18,990 nt of DNA from JAFDZV01 sp966128725. GTDB lineage: Bacteria; Bacteroidota; Ignavibacteria; OLB7. The position numbers and the translations under genes are program-made. The stretch spans positions 1-18,990 of the forward strand of contig CBHYLN010000099.1 in assembly GCA_966128725.1 (NCBI GenBank), read 5' to 3'. This document shows, piece after piece, positions 8,443 to 15,069 of the stretch (position 1 is the first letter of the stretch; each line of letters starts with the position of its first letter). The notes below the pieces were generated by a model, which was given only the letters and a program-made list of their open reading frames with translations, made no database searches and had not been told where the DNA came from.

Positions 8443-8725
8443 ATGGCGAAGACAGACCGCGTATCGCTGCCACCGAAAGAGTGTGCTGAACTTGAACGCC
8501 GATCGCGATCGCAGAGCGGTCGAACAGACGACACGCTCGATTGATCCTCGTCATCGCTCGCTAGCCGAGATTCATACTCAACGATCCAAGACATTACCAT
8601 GTGTGATGGTGGTTGAGGCTGTCAGCCGCTTGAACGGACTGAAGCAACATCGGTCTACTTCAAGGTTGGTGGCGATGCGAGGCTCCCAATCGCTCACTCA
8701 GCCCACTGTCAACTGGCAACAAGAA
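8443..8725 (+). pseudogene. Decayed 5' part of an IS630-family transposase
   Basis: From the ATG at 8443 the reading starts MAKTDRVSLPPKECAELERR, then RSRSQSGRTDD, the typical N-terminus of IS630-type transposases, and stops at 8544. Shifting frame at about 8533 gives ARLILVIA, matching the next helix. A third frame near 8613-8715 gives SRLNGLKQHR, then LVAMRGSQSLTQPTV, like the W/RF..RL..L..RHRGS....LTP part of the family. Thus the three reading frames carry successive pieces of one transposase N-terminal region, broken by frameshifts. No catalytic DDE part or terminal repeats were found. Recognition rests on memory of the family. Confidence 0.55.
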
Positions 8726-8746
8726 GGGATATCGGACGAGTCCGAT

Positions 8747-8875
8747 AACGACAATGAGCACACACGAGGCTGAAGGCTGGCAACCCATCACGATGTCGCT
8801 GGGTGCCGGCCAATCGATGGAGATGATCTTGTGCCCGCCGGGTGAGTTCTATATGGGGTCGGCCGCGGATGACCC
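8747..8875 (+). repeat. 129-bp direct repeat, copy B (SUMF1 5' end)
   Basis: Partner of 7643-7771 (about 118 of 129 identical). It covers 7 bp upstream and the first ~40 codons of the intact SUMF1 gene. Confidence 0.9.
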
Positions 8876-9551
8876 TTATGCCGAACCCGACGAGCAGCCA
8901 CGGCATCTGGTGCGAATAACCCGTGGTTTCTACATGGCGCGTACACCCATGACACAGGAAGCCTGGGCGGTAGTGATGGGGGAGGAGTTGTTGGGGTATC
9001 GTAATCGTGCGGATTGGCAGCAGTTTCCAATAGATGGTATCTCGTGGCTTGAAGCGCTGGAGTGTTGTCGGCGCATGACGACGATATTGCACTCCAACGG
9101 CGAGCTCGGTTCGGATTGGGTTATACAATTACCAACCGAAGCGCAGTGGGAGTACGCGTGCCGAGCCGGGAGCGATACAACGTGGCATTTTGGTGATGAT
9201 GCTTCCTTACTGGACGAGTATGCCTGGTGGCAGGGCAATAGTGGGAATATGCCGCACGCGGTGGCTGGGAAGCTGCCGAACGCATGGGGCTTTCATGATA
9301 TGTACGGCGGCGTGGCCGAATGGTGCTTGGACGATCGTTATGTCTCGTATGCTTCGTTGGGTTCACCGGTGGAAGATCCAATTTCGTGCGTCGAGAATTC
9401 TGGACATAAGCAGGCACGAGGTGGGGAATACTCTAGTGATTTGCGTTGGTGCCGTTCGGCTGCTCGCGGAGGATATAATATGAATAACCCATTCCGTCTG
9501 CCTACTGGTTTGCGCGTCGTGTGCGTGCGATCTGAAGATGCTGCGCCGTGA
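8754..9551 (+). CDS. SUMF1 / formylglycine-generating-enzyme-fold protein (copy 3, intact)
   Basis: 265 aa. SUMF1 motifs in order: CPPGEFYMGS near residues 28-37, ITRGFYMARTPMT, LPTEAQWEYACRAG (about 126-139), WGFHDMYGGVAEWC (about 178-191), RGGEY at 222-226, a Cys seven residues after the end of that motif, and terminal GLRVVC. As in copy 1, the first catalytic copper Cys of genuine FGE is absent (Ser instead), so this is probably a binding or structural SUMF1 protein. The start is supported by its shared position with the truncated copy at 7650, but no Shine-Dalgarno sequence is visible. It begins ~30 bp after a dead IS630 fragment and is followed by an immunity-gene tail copy, so it sits inside a rearranged stretch. 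Confidence 0.87.
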   Translation: MSTHEAEGWQPITMSLGAGQSMEMILCPPGEFYMGSAADDPYAEPDEQPRHLVRITRGFYMARTPMTQEAWAVVMGEELLGYRNRADWQQFPIDGISWLEALECCRRMTTILHSNGELGSDWVIQLPTEAQWEYACRAGSDTTWHFGDDASLLDEYAWWQGNSGNMPHAVAGKLPNAWGFHDMYGGVAEWCLDDRYVSYASLGSPVEDPISCVENSGHKQARGGEYSSDLRWCRSAARGGYNMNNPFRLPTGLRVVCVRSEDAAP

Positions 9552-9562
9552 TCCCTATGCGC

Positions 9563-9661
9563 ATGAGTGACGAATGTGAGTCGGCAAAACTCCGCGTGCT
9601 ACTGGAATCAATGTTTGCCGCTCGGCGGTCGGGATCTATGGAAAGCGCCTCTTCCTTTTAG
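9563..9661 (+). other. Short ORF ending at the 78-bp repeat junction, possible gene remnant
   Basis: A 32-codon frame from ATG 9563 (begins MSDECESAKLRVLLES) stops with TAG whose last base is the first base of the 78-bp repeat. It begins 11 bp after the SUMF1 stop. It may be the 5' end of a broken gene fused to the immunity-gene tail, or chance. No homologue recognised. Confidence 0.25.
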
Positions 9662-9738
9662 CCTGTGGCGATGCGGCGGTCTGGATGAAGGCCCGCGGGC
9701 TTGGGACGGAGCATGGCCTGTGAGCGGGAGTAGGCAAG
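9661..9738 (+). pseudogene. 78-bp direct repeat, copy B: orphan 3' tail of the 155-aa gene
   Basis: Exact copy of 6370-6447, comprising the last 20 codons (ACGDAAVWMKARGLGTEHGL), stop and 15 bp beyond. Here the preceding coding part is missing and a TAG overlaps its first base in the frame of the upstream short ORF, so it cannot encode the protein. It marks the right edge of the repeated island; the next gene is on the opposite strand. Confidence 0.9.
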
Positions 9739-9857
9739 ATGCCGCTTTGTAGGCAGCTTGTAGTACAGTCGCCCAAGCTGATTGTTACACCCCGCTGCGT
9801 CCCGCGAGAACCCGCGCAAACCGCATCCCCTCACGATACCACCAGCACACCATGCGC
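9739..9857. other. Spacer at right edge of the island
   Basis: No gene or clear signal between the orphan immunity tail and the convergent minus-strand gene. Confidence 0.4.
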
Positions 9858-10232
9858 CTATATCGACCGCGACGGGAACCACAGGATGTTCGAGTGGTCC
9901 AGGAAGATCCTGATCTGCCGGGGTGAGGCCAGCTTGGGGTCGTAGTACACTGTCAGCAGCGCGGAGCCGGCGGCCGAGTCGTAATCCCGATAGCTGATGC
10001 CGGTAATGCCGCGCACCATCCGAAGCTGCGAGCAGAAGTCCAGCAACATGTTCTCGCTGTGAACGCCTTTGTACTGTATGGTTACCGCCGGCGATGCGCT
10101 TGCGTACTGGTCCGCGCCGGTTCGTGTGGCCGTTACAACAAGAGCCGCCACAATGCCGCAGATGCTCATCGCGGCAATCATCCGAATTCCCCTGTACAGA
10201 GTATTGTTCCCGTGTGTCCGTGTGCCGTTCAT
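9858..10232 (-). CDS. Membrane-anchored or secreted protein with HMA-like fold
   Basis: 124 aa. Start taken at 10232 because GGAGGAG lies 5 bp upstream of this ATG on the minus strand; the frame is open further upstream but without such a site. Residues about 18-35 (MIAAMSICGIVAALVVTA) form a signal peptide or single membrane anchor. The rest (VTIQYKGV..., FCSQLRMVRGITGISY, LLTVYYDPKLASPRQIRIFL) has the beta-alpha-beta-beta-alpha spacing of the heavy-metal-associated fold, including the GI..I..Y...G..LTV.YDP pattern. The metal-binding CxxC of true metallochaperones is absent, so metal binding is doubtful. It lies downstream of the Nudix gene on the same strand with a 200-bp gap. Function unknown. 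Confidence 0.7.
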   Translation of the reverse strand: MNGTRTHGNNTLYRGIRMIAAMSICGIVAALVVTATRTGADQYASASPAVTIQYKGVHSENMLLDFCSQLRMVRGITGISYRDYDSAAGSALLTVYYDPKLASPRQIRIFLDHSNILWFPSRSI

Positions 10233-10431
10233 CGTATCTCCTCCATCGCGATTCATTGCATCATCATTGCGCGCCAGCAAGTAGGGGCAACGATGCATGA
10301 ATTGCAAGCCCGAACTCCGTCTTGCCAGGTTACGAACCATGGCGACGGATGTGACAGTGCCGTTGGGAATATGTTGAAACCGGGTGGCCGATTGTGGTTA
10401 CGTTCCGTGATCGCGGCGGGCGTTGCAGGGG

Positions 10432-10857
10432 CTATCCGGGCACGATCAACGCGCGTGTCACCAGCAGGTCGCAGTTCTCCCGATTGCCGGCCAGGATGTC
10501 GTAGGCCGCGAACGATGCCGGGGCTACCCACTGAACGGTGGCGAAGGCGTGGTTGACGATCGAGCCCGACCACTGTTCCACCGCGTAATAGCCAACGGCG
10601 AAGTTCCCGCCGTCGGCGTAAAACGACGTCTTGCTGAACAGAAGCTGCCCGGCAACGGCATCGATGGCCAACTCCTCGGCCAACTCGCGTGCCAGCGCTT
10701 CGGCGGGCGACTCGCCGGGCTCCACCTTGCCGCCGGGGAACTCCCACTGTAGCGGATAACTCTTGTGCGCGGGCCGCTGGCCAAGCAGGATCTCACCTCG
10801 AGCGTTGGTCAACAGGCCCACAACTACGGCAATGGCGCCGGCTTGCCCGTCGCTCAC
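10432..10857 (-). CDS. Nudix hydrolase, MutT-like
   Basis: 141 aa, GTG start. The Nudix box is complete in its catalytic residues: G43, E49, then REL.EE at 57-62; the usual Gly near the end of the box is Ala (position 64). An N-terminal strand pair with LLGQRP and the QWEFPGGK lead-in (residues 38-44) are typical of MutT, which hydrolyses oxidised nucleotides such as 8-oxo-dGTP in the cytosol. The substrate cannot be fixed from sequence. The start overlaps the stop of the upstream beta-CASP gene by 4 bp (GTGA at 10857-10854), so the two are translationally coupled. Confidence 0.88.
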   Translation of the reverse strand: MSDGQAGAIAVVVGLLTNARGEILLGQRPAHKSYPLQWEFPGGKVEPGESPAEALARELAEELAIDAVAGQLLFSKTSFYADGGNFAVGYYAVEQWSGSIVNHAFATVQWVAPASFAAYDILAGNRENCDLLVTRALIVPG

Positions 10858-12254
10858 AGTTTCACCTTCTGCCCCTTGGCCGGCGCAACCACATCGACAA
10901 ATCCTGCACCGTTCAACGCTGTTTTCAGGGCCTCCTGAGCCTTCGGTTCGCCATGCACCAGATAAATGTGCTTCAGGCGCTTGTGGTCGAACCGGTTGAT
11001 ATAGCCCACCAACTCGTCGTGGTCGGCATGTGCCGAAAGGCCGTTGATCGTCTTCACCTGGGCATTCAGCTTGTAATCATTGCCCCAGATGCCGACGATT
11101 TCGCGGTGCTCCACAATCCGGCGACCCAGCGTGTGTTCGGCCTGGAACCCGACAACCATGATCGTGTTGCGGCTGTCCTCGATGTAGTTCATCAGGTGGT
11201 GTACTACGCGACCGGCTTCCATCATGCCGGAGGCGGCGATGATCACGCAGGGCTCGTGGCGGTTGTTCAAGGCCTTGGATTCCTCGGCGTCGCGCAGATA
11301 GTGCAGCGTGGAGAAGCCGAACGGATCGGGATCGGTTTGAAGCAGCTTCGCCACGTCCTCGTTGAAGCAGTCCATGTGGTTGCGGAATATCTCCGTGGCG
11401 TTGATGGCCAGCGGGGAATCCACGTAGATGGGGAGGCGGGGGAGTTGCCCCTGCTCGAACATCACGTTCAGGATGTACACGATATCCTGCGTACGACCAA
11501 CCGCGAACGCCGGTATGATCAGCTTGCCGCCACGCTCCATCGTTTCCACGATCGTCTGCTTCAGTTCGCGCGCCAGGTTGGGGAAGCTCTCGTGCTGCCG
11601 GCCGCCGTACGTGCTCTCCGATATCAGAAGGTCCACATCGCCCACGAATTCCGGGTCGCGCAGGATCGGCCGATTGGGCCGTCCCACATCGCCGGTGAAA
11701 CAGATACGCATGGGAGGGCCCGAGCGGCGTTCAACATCCAGCACCACGAACGCCGAGCCCAGAATGTGGCCCGCGTCGTAGAACGTGCAGGATACGTCCT
11801 CGGTAACCTGAAACGTATGGTGGTAGGATTGGCTTTGGAAGTGTCCCAGCACGCGCTGCGCGTCCTCCGACGTGTAGATCGGCTCGAACTCCAGCCGGTT
11901 GTGGCGACGCAGGAACTCGGCGTCGGACTCCTGAATGTGGGCCGAATCCGGCAGCATGATCGAGCACAGATCGCGCGTTGCGTGGGTGCAGAAGATCGTT
12001 CCGTGGTATCGCTCGTCGCGGCGACCTCGCACAAGCGAGGGGAGATTGCCCGAGTGATCGATATGCGCATGCGAGAGAACCACGGCATCCAGCTCGGTTG
12101 GATCGAACGGAAGCTCGTGGTTGATCTGATAGGCTTCCTTGCGCCGCCCTTGATACAGGCCGCAATCCAGCAGCACCCGGTTGCCGCGATCGGTGGTCAG
12201 CAGATGCATGGACCCGGTCACCGTTCTGGCGGCGCCAAGAAATTCAATGGTCAT
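10854..12254 (-). CDS. Beta-CASP metallo-beta-lactamase-fold RNase-like protein
   Basis: 466 aa from the ATG at 12254; the frame opens further upstream but the conserved start MTIEFLGAARTVTGS begins here. The metal site HAHIDH is at residues 62-67, followed by the later ligands in DAGHILGSA and FTGDVG. Beta-CASP motifs follow: YVDSPLA, IIAASGMMEAGRV and GLSAHADHDEL, then a C-terminal IYLVHGEP/RMMBL segment. This architecture is that of CPSF73/Ysh1-like and related bacterial RNases that cut or trim RNA with two zinc ions; the exact substrate is unknown. It is the first gene of a minus-strand operon with the Nudix gene and is divergent from tRNA-Gly. Confidence 0.9.
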   Translation of the reverse strand: MTIEFLGAARTVTGSMHLLTTDRGNRVLLDCGLYQGRRKEAYQINHELPFDPTELDAVVLSHAHIDHSGNLPSLVRGRRDERYHGTIFCTHATRDLCSIMLPDSAHIQESDAEFLRRHNRLEFEPIYTSEDAQRVLGHFQSQSYHHTFQVTEDVSCTFYDAGHILGSAFVVLDVERRSGPPMRICFTGDVGRPNRPILRDPEFVGDVDLLISESTYGGRQHESFPNLARELKQTIVETMERGGKLIIPAFAVGRTQDIVYILNVMFEQGQLPRLPIYVDSPLAINATEIFRNHMDCFNEDVAKLLQTDPDPFGFSTLHYLRDAEESKALNNRHEPCVIIAASGMMEAGRVVHHLMNYIEDSRNTIMVVGFQAEHTLGRRIVEHREIVGIWGNDYKLNAQVKTINGLSAHADHDELVGYINRFDHKRLKHIYLVHGEPKAQEALKTALNGAGFVDVVAPAKGQKVKL

Positions 12255-12347
12255 ATGGCTATGTCGTGATAACGATGGGCTATGTAACAGAGCGTTGGAG
12301 CAATCCGTTAAGTTAGAATTTTTCCAGCAGTGGGATTGCATCTGCCT

Positions 12348-12363
12348 TGTAATGTTGGTTACA
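12348..12363. promoter_or_regulatory. Dyad TGTAA-N6-TTACA, possible operator
   Basis: Perfect 5-bp half-sites separated by 6 bp in the divergent spacer between the beta-CASP gene and tRNA-Gly. It overlaps a weak promoter-like TACATTGC (12360-12367), with ATTG 21 bp before it. Could be chance. Confidence 0.3.
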
Positions 12364-12400
12364 TTGCGCCCGTGCCATCAACCAAGGGTTGAAGCACTAC

Positions 12401-12475
12401 GCGGGAGTAATTCAGTGGTAGAATGCAAGCTTCCCAAGCTTGACGTCGCGGGTTCGAACCCCGTCTCCCGCTCCA
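12401..12475 (+). tRNA. tRNA-Gly (anticodon CCC)
   Basis: Full cloverleaf: acceptor GCGGGAG (12401-12407) pairs with CTCCCGC (12465-12471); anticodon stem CAAGC/GCTTG around loop TTCCCAA with CCC at 12433-12435; T loop GGTTCGAACCCC. Discriminator T and an encoded CCA end the gene. Acceptor and T arms are almost the same as in tRNA-Gly(TCC) at 17649. Confidence 0.95.
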
Positions 12476-12898
12476 TCGATCCGCCGAGCTGTCCGGCAGA
12501 AATCACCCACGCTTTCACGTTGTCCCTTGCGCTGGATACCGAGTTTTCGGTATTGATACAGCCCGGGGGGAAACATCCGGTCAGCGCTTCCCGCCCCCTT
12601 TGTTCCGGAAACGTTCTTTGATCGAACGATGGTTCCAGCGACAATCGCGATACGCGTCGTTCGTTTACAAGCCCGCATCTCTCAATGATGGTCGCGTGAC
12701 GCTTCGGGTCTTACGGTCCTGATGGCGTCAGGATGGCAATTCGATTCTCCTTCCAGCTTTCGGAGTGGTCACCAGCCCGATTCATGGTAGCGCCGCCGGC
12801 CCCTGCCGGTAGATCTCCGCTTGGTGGTGCAAGCCCTGGGCCGGTGACAATAAGACGTACGTCGAGTGCAGTCCCAATGAACAATTGGAGATACGATC
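12476..12898. other. Gene-free spacer
   Basis: No convincing gene, RNA or repeat seen on either strand between tRNA-Gly and the GIY-YIG gene. Short open frames here lack ribosome-binding sites and recognisable content. It presumably contains the promoter for the GIY-YIG gene, but no consensus could be picked. Confidence 0.4.
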
Positions 12899-13165
12899 AT
12901 GCCCTCCTACGTGTATGTTCTCAAAAGTGCGGCCACCGGGCGGCATCATATCGGGTCAACCAATGACCTTGAACGCCGGATATCCGACTACAATCGGTAT
13001 TCCTCTCGGGCTTATCGGCAAGGGGACGCGTGGGAATGCGTCTACGTGGAAGTGATGGACAATCTGGAGGCCGCGCGAACCCGCGAGCGCTTCCTGAACA
13101 GTGTTGACGGGGTGGACGAAAAGATCAAGATTCTGTACGCCGCTCCGTCGCGTCGGAAGAAGTAA
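12899..13165 (+). CDS. GIY-YIG nuclease-family protein
   Basis: 88 aa, ATG preceded by GGAG at 12887-12890 with 8-bp spacing. The single-domain GIY-YIG pattern is clear: YVYVLKS at residues 4-10, HHIGSTNDLERRISDYN at about 16-32 (the second motif is HIG instead of YIG; the conserved Arg follows), and an Arg/Glu helix ARTRERFL near 59-66. Small stand-alone members of this family occur widely in bacteria; their DNA substrates are mostly unknown. The Tyr-to-His change in the second motif is noted and may affect activity. A hairpin at 13211 probably ends the transcript. Confidence 0.85.
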   Translation: MPSYVYVLKSAATGRHHIGSTNDLERRISDYNRYSSRAYRQGDAWECVYVEVMDNLEAARTRERFLNSVDGVDEKIKILYAAPSRRKK

Positions 13166-13210
13166 ACGTCACACAATTTCGAGGCGTTCTCCAGAACCTC
13201 GATCAGGCTG

Positions 13211-13239
13211 CTCCCCGACCGCTTTGCACGGTTGGGGAG
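13211..13239 (+). terminator. Hairpin downstream of GIY-YIG gene
   Basis: CTCCCCGACCG (13211-13221) pairs with CGGTTGGGGAG (13229-13239) over 11 positions, one of them G-T, with a 7-base loop. Only two T follow, so it is a GC-rich terminator-like structure without a full T tract. Confidence 0.5.
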
Positions 13240-13373
13240 TTCTGTGTGGAGTCCTTCGGTGGGGCAGGGCGGTGTCACTTGCCGGCGCTTGCCGGTTGGT
13301 GGGGCCCGGGCTCACACGACCCAGAACACACGCTTCGAAACCGCCGGCCCGGCCGGCATCCGCCTCGGTTGCG

Positions 13374-13381
13374 TATATTCA
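13374..13381 (+). promoter_or_regulatory. Weak Bacteroidota-type -7 element before thyX
   Basis: TATATTCA resembles the TAnnTTTG element (6 of 8) about 54 bp before the thyX start and shares the GCGTATATT context with the strong promoter at 17047. No TTTG-like -33 element is seen, so the call is weak. A CT-rich tract lies between it and the start. Confidence 0.3.
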
Positions 13382-13434
13382 ATCCGCCCTTGGCGTTCCT
13401 TACTTCTTCTCTCTCTCTCGAACCTCAGACTCGC

Positions 13435-15018
13435 GTGAGCACCATCGTACTCGACCAGCAGAAGTTTCTCTCGGCCGCTCCTCGCGTGCACCTGGAAAAG
13501 GCGTTTCATACGCCGTTCAAGAACGTGGTTGCCACCGCGCGGACCTGTTATTCGGGCAAGGGCATCGTAGCCGACGATACGGTGCAGCTCGAGATGTTCC
13601 CCGAAAGCCGCGATACGCAGATCGTGCGGAGCATCTACGAGGCGGGGCATCACACCACGTTCCAGCACGCGCAGTTCCAGTTCACGCTCGACAACGTCTC
13701 CAGGCATTTCATCTGGTCGTTCCTGCACCAGCACCCGTTTTATAACTCGGAACAGGTGTCGCAGCGTTATGTGCGTGTAAAGCCGGGCATGGTGGCCACT
13801 CCGCCAATGGAAGGTGAGGCGCTGGCGCTGTACGAGCGGACGGTGGAGTATCAGCACGCCAGCTACAAGGAGCTGATCGAGCTTCTGGAGGCGCCCGCCA
13901 CCGACGCCTATTACCGACGCTTCCCGTACCGGCGCAAGTACCCGGAGAAGTACATCAAGGATATTCGCAAGCGCTCGCAGGAGATCGCCCGCTACGTGCT
14001 GCCGGTGGCAACGTTCGCCTACATGTACCACACGGTTTCCGGGCTTACGTTGCTGCGGTACTGGCGGTTGAGCGAGATGTTCGATACCTCGCTTGAGCAG
14101 CGGCTTGTGATTGGCGAGATGGTGCGCGAGATGCTGCGCCACGACCCGAACTACCGTATCGTGCTGGAGGACCCCATCCCCATCGAGGAGACGCCGGAGT
14201 ATCGTGCCTTTGCCGAATATCATGCCGGCGGCACGCCCAGCGGCGCCTTTGCCCGGCGGTTCGATGCAGGCCTGGATGGGTATACCTCGAAGCTGGTGGA
14301 TTACAAGGCGAATGCCGAGCAGGTGATGGCCGAATCGGTGCGCGAGATGCTGGGGCTGCTGCCGGAGCAACTCTCCGATGCCGACGCGATTGCCCTGGTG
14401 CTGAACCCGGCGCATAACCGTGTGCTGGGCGAGAACCTGACGCTGACCACACATGCCAAACTGTCGCGCGCGATGCATCATCCGCACTACACGTTCCGGC
14501 GCAAGCTTTCGCACACGGCCGACTCGCAGGACCAGCGTCACCGTATGACTCCCGCCTCGCGGCCGATACTGGCGGCGCAGCTATCCGACGATCCCGATTT
14601 CATCACTCCGGACCTGGTCAGGCACAGCGATGCGGCGCTTGCCAAATACAACGAGGTGATGGAGCGAAGCTGGGACGCGATTGTGCGGTTGAAAGCGTAC
14701 GGCGTGTCCACGGAGTTCGCGCATTACCTGTTACCAAACGCGGTCTCGATCCGTTACACCGAATCGAGCGATCTGTTGAACCTGCATCACAAGCTGCGCA
14801 TGCGGCTGTGTTATAACGCGCAGGAGGAGATCTGGCGTGCGTCGGTGGACGAGGCCAAGCAGATTCGGGCTGTTCATCCGCGCATCGGCGCCTGGCTGCT
14901 TCCGCCGTGCGGTGTGCGGAACCTGGCCGGCACGCGCCCCACGTGCCCCGAAGGGGAGCGCTTCTGCGGCGAGAAGGTGTGGAAGATTGACCTTGAGCAG
15001 TACGAGCGCATCATCTGA
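13435..15018 (+). CDS. thyX: FAD-dependent thymidylate synthase, tandem-domain ThyX
   Basis: 527 aa from GTG 13435; the open frame to 13246 is rejected because its upstream codons look non-coding. ThyX makes dTMP from dUMP using methylenetetrahydrofolate, FAD and NADPH. The usual length is about 220-260 aa, so this is double size. Module 1 carries the AR.CYSGKG lead, H.TTFQH, RHFIWSFLHQHPFYNSEQVSQRYV (a variant of RHRxxSxxxxSxRY) and ARYVLPVATFAY...LLRYWRLSEM. Module 2 has RRKLSHTADSQDQRHRM and ESSDLLNLHHKLRMRLCYNAQEEIW, the ThyX C-terminal helix pattern. Several cysteines lie near the C-terminus (PTCPEGERFCG). Which module is catalytic cannot be told. An asparagine-synthetase homologue follows after 51 bp. 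Confidence 0.85.
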   Translation: MSTIVLDQQKFLSAAPRVHLEKAFHTPFKNVVATARTCYSGKGIVADDTVQLEMFPESRDTQIVRSIYEAGHHTTFQHAQFQFTLDNVSRHFIWSFLHQHPFYNSEQVSQRYVRVKPGMVATPPMEGEALALYERTVEYQHASYKELIELLEAPATDAYYRRFPYRRKYPEKYIKDIRKRSQEIARYVLPVATFAYMYHTVSGLTLLRYWRLSEMFDTSLEQRLVIGEMVREMLRHDPNYRIVLEDPIPIEETPEYRAFAEYHAGGTPSGAFARRFDAGLDGYTSKLVDYKANAEQVMAESVREMLGLLPEQLSDADAIALVLNPAHNRVLGENLTLTTHAKLSRAMHHPHYTFRRKLSHTADSQDQRHRMTPASRPILAAQLSDDPDFITPDLVRHSDAALAKYNEVMERSWDAIVRLKAYGVSTEFAHYLLPNAVSIRYTESSDLLNLHHKLRMRLCYNAQEEIWRASVDEAKQIRAVHPRIGAWLLPPCGVRNLAGTRPTCPEGERFCGEKVWKIDLEQYERII

Positions 15019-15069
15019 TCGCGTGTGTACTGCGCCCAGTGACCCGTGCCTCATCAGTGGTGATGATCG

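Noticed and set aside
9400..9551. SUMF1 C-terminus as variable region of a diversity-generating retroelement
   Set aside because: The SUMF1/C-type-lectin ending fits DGR targets, but no reverse transcriptase or template repeat is in the window and no second copy of this stretch with A-specific changes was found.
5639..9738. Integron cassette array with attC sites
   Set aside because: Several genes alternate with hairpin-bearing spacers, but no RYYYAAC/GTTRRRY core pairs or integrase were found.
10689..12269. 526-aa open frame on the plus strand
   Set aside because: It lies antisense to the clear beta-CASP and Nudix genes; its composition is a codon shadow with no recognisable motif.
12733..12966. 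77-aa open frame before and into the GIY-YIG gene
   Set aside because: No ribosome-binding site, no recognised content, and it overlaps the real start at 12899.
13246..13434. N-terminal extension of thyX by 63 codons
   Set aside because: The extension is Pro/Arg-rich, contains promoter-like and CT-rich sequence, and ThyX similarity begins only after the GTG at 13435.
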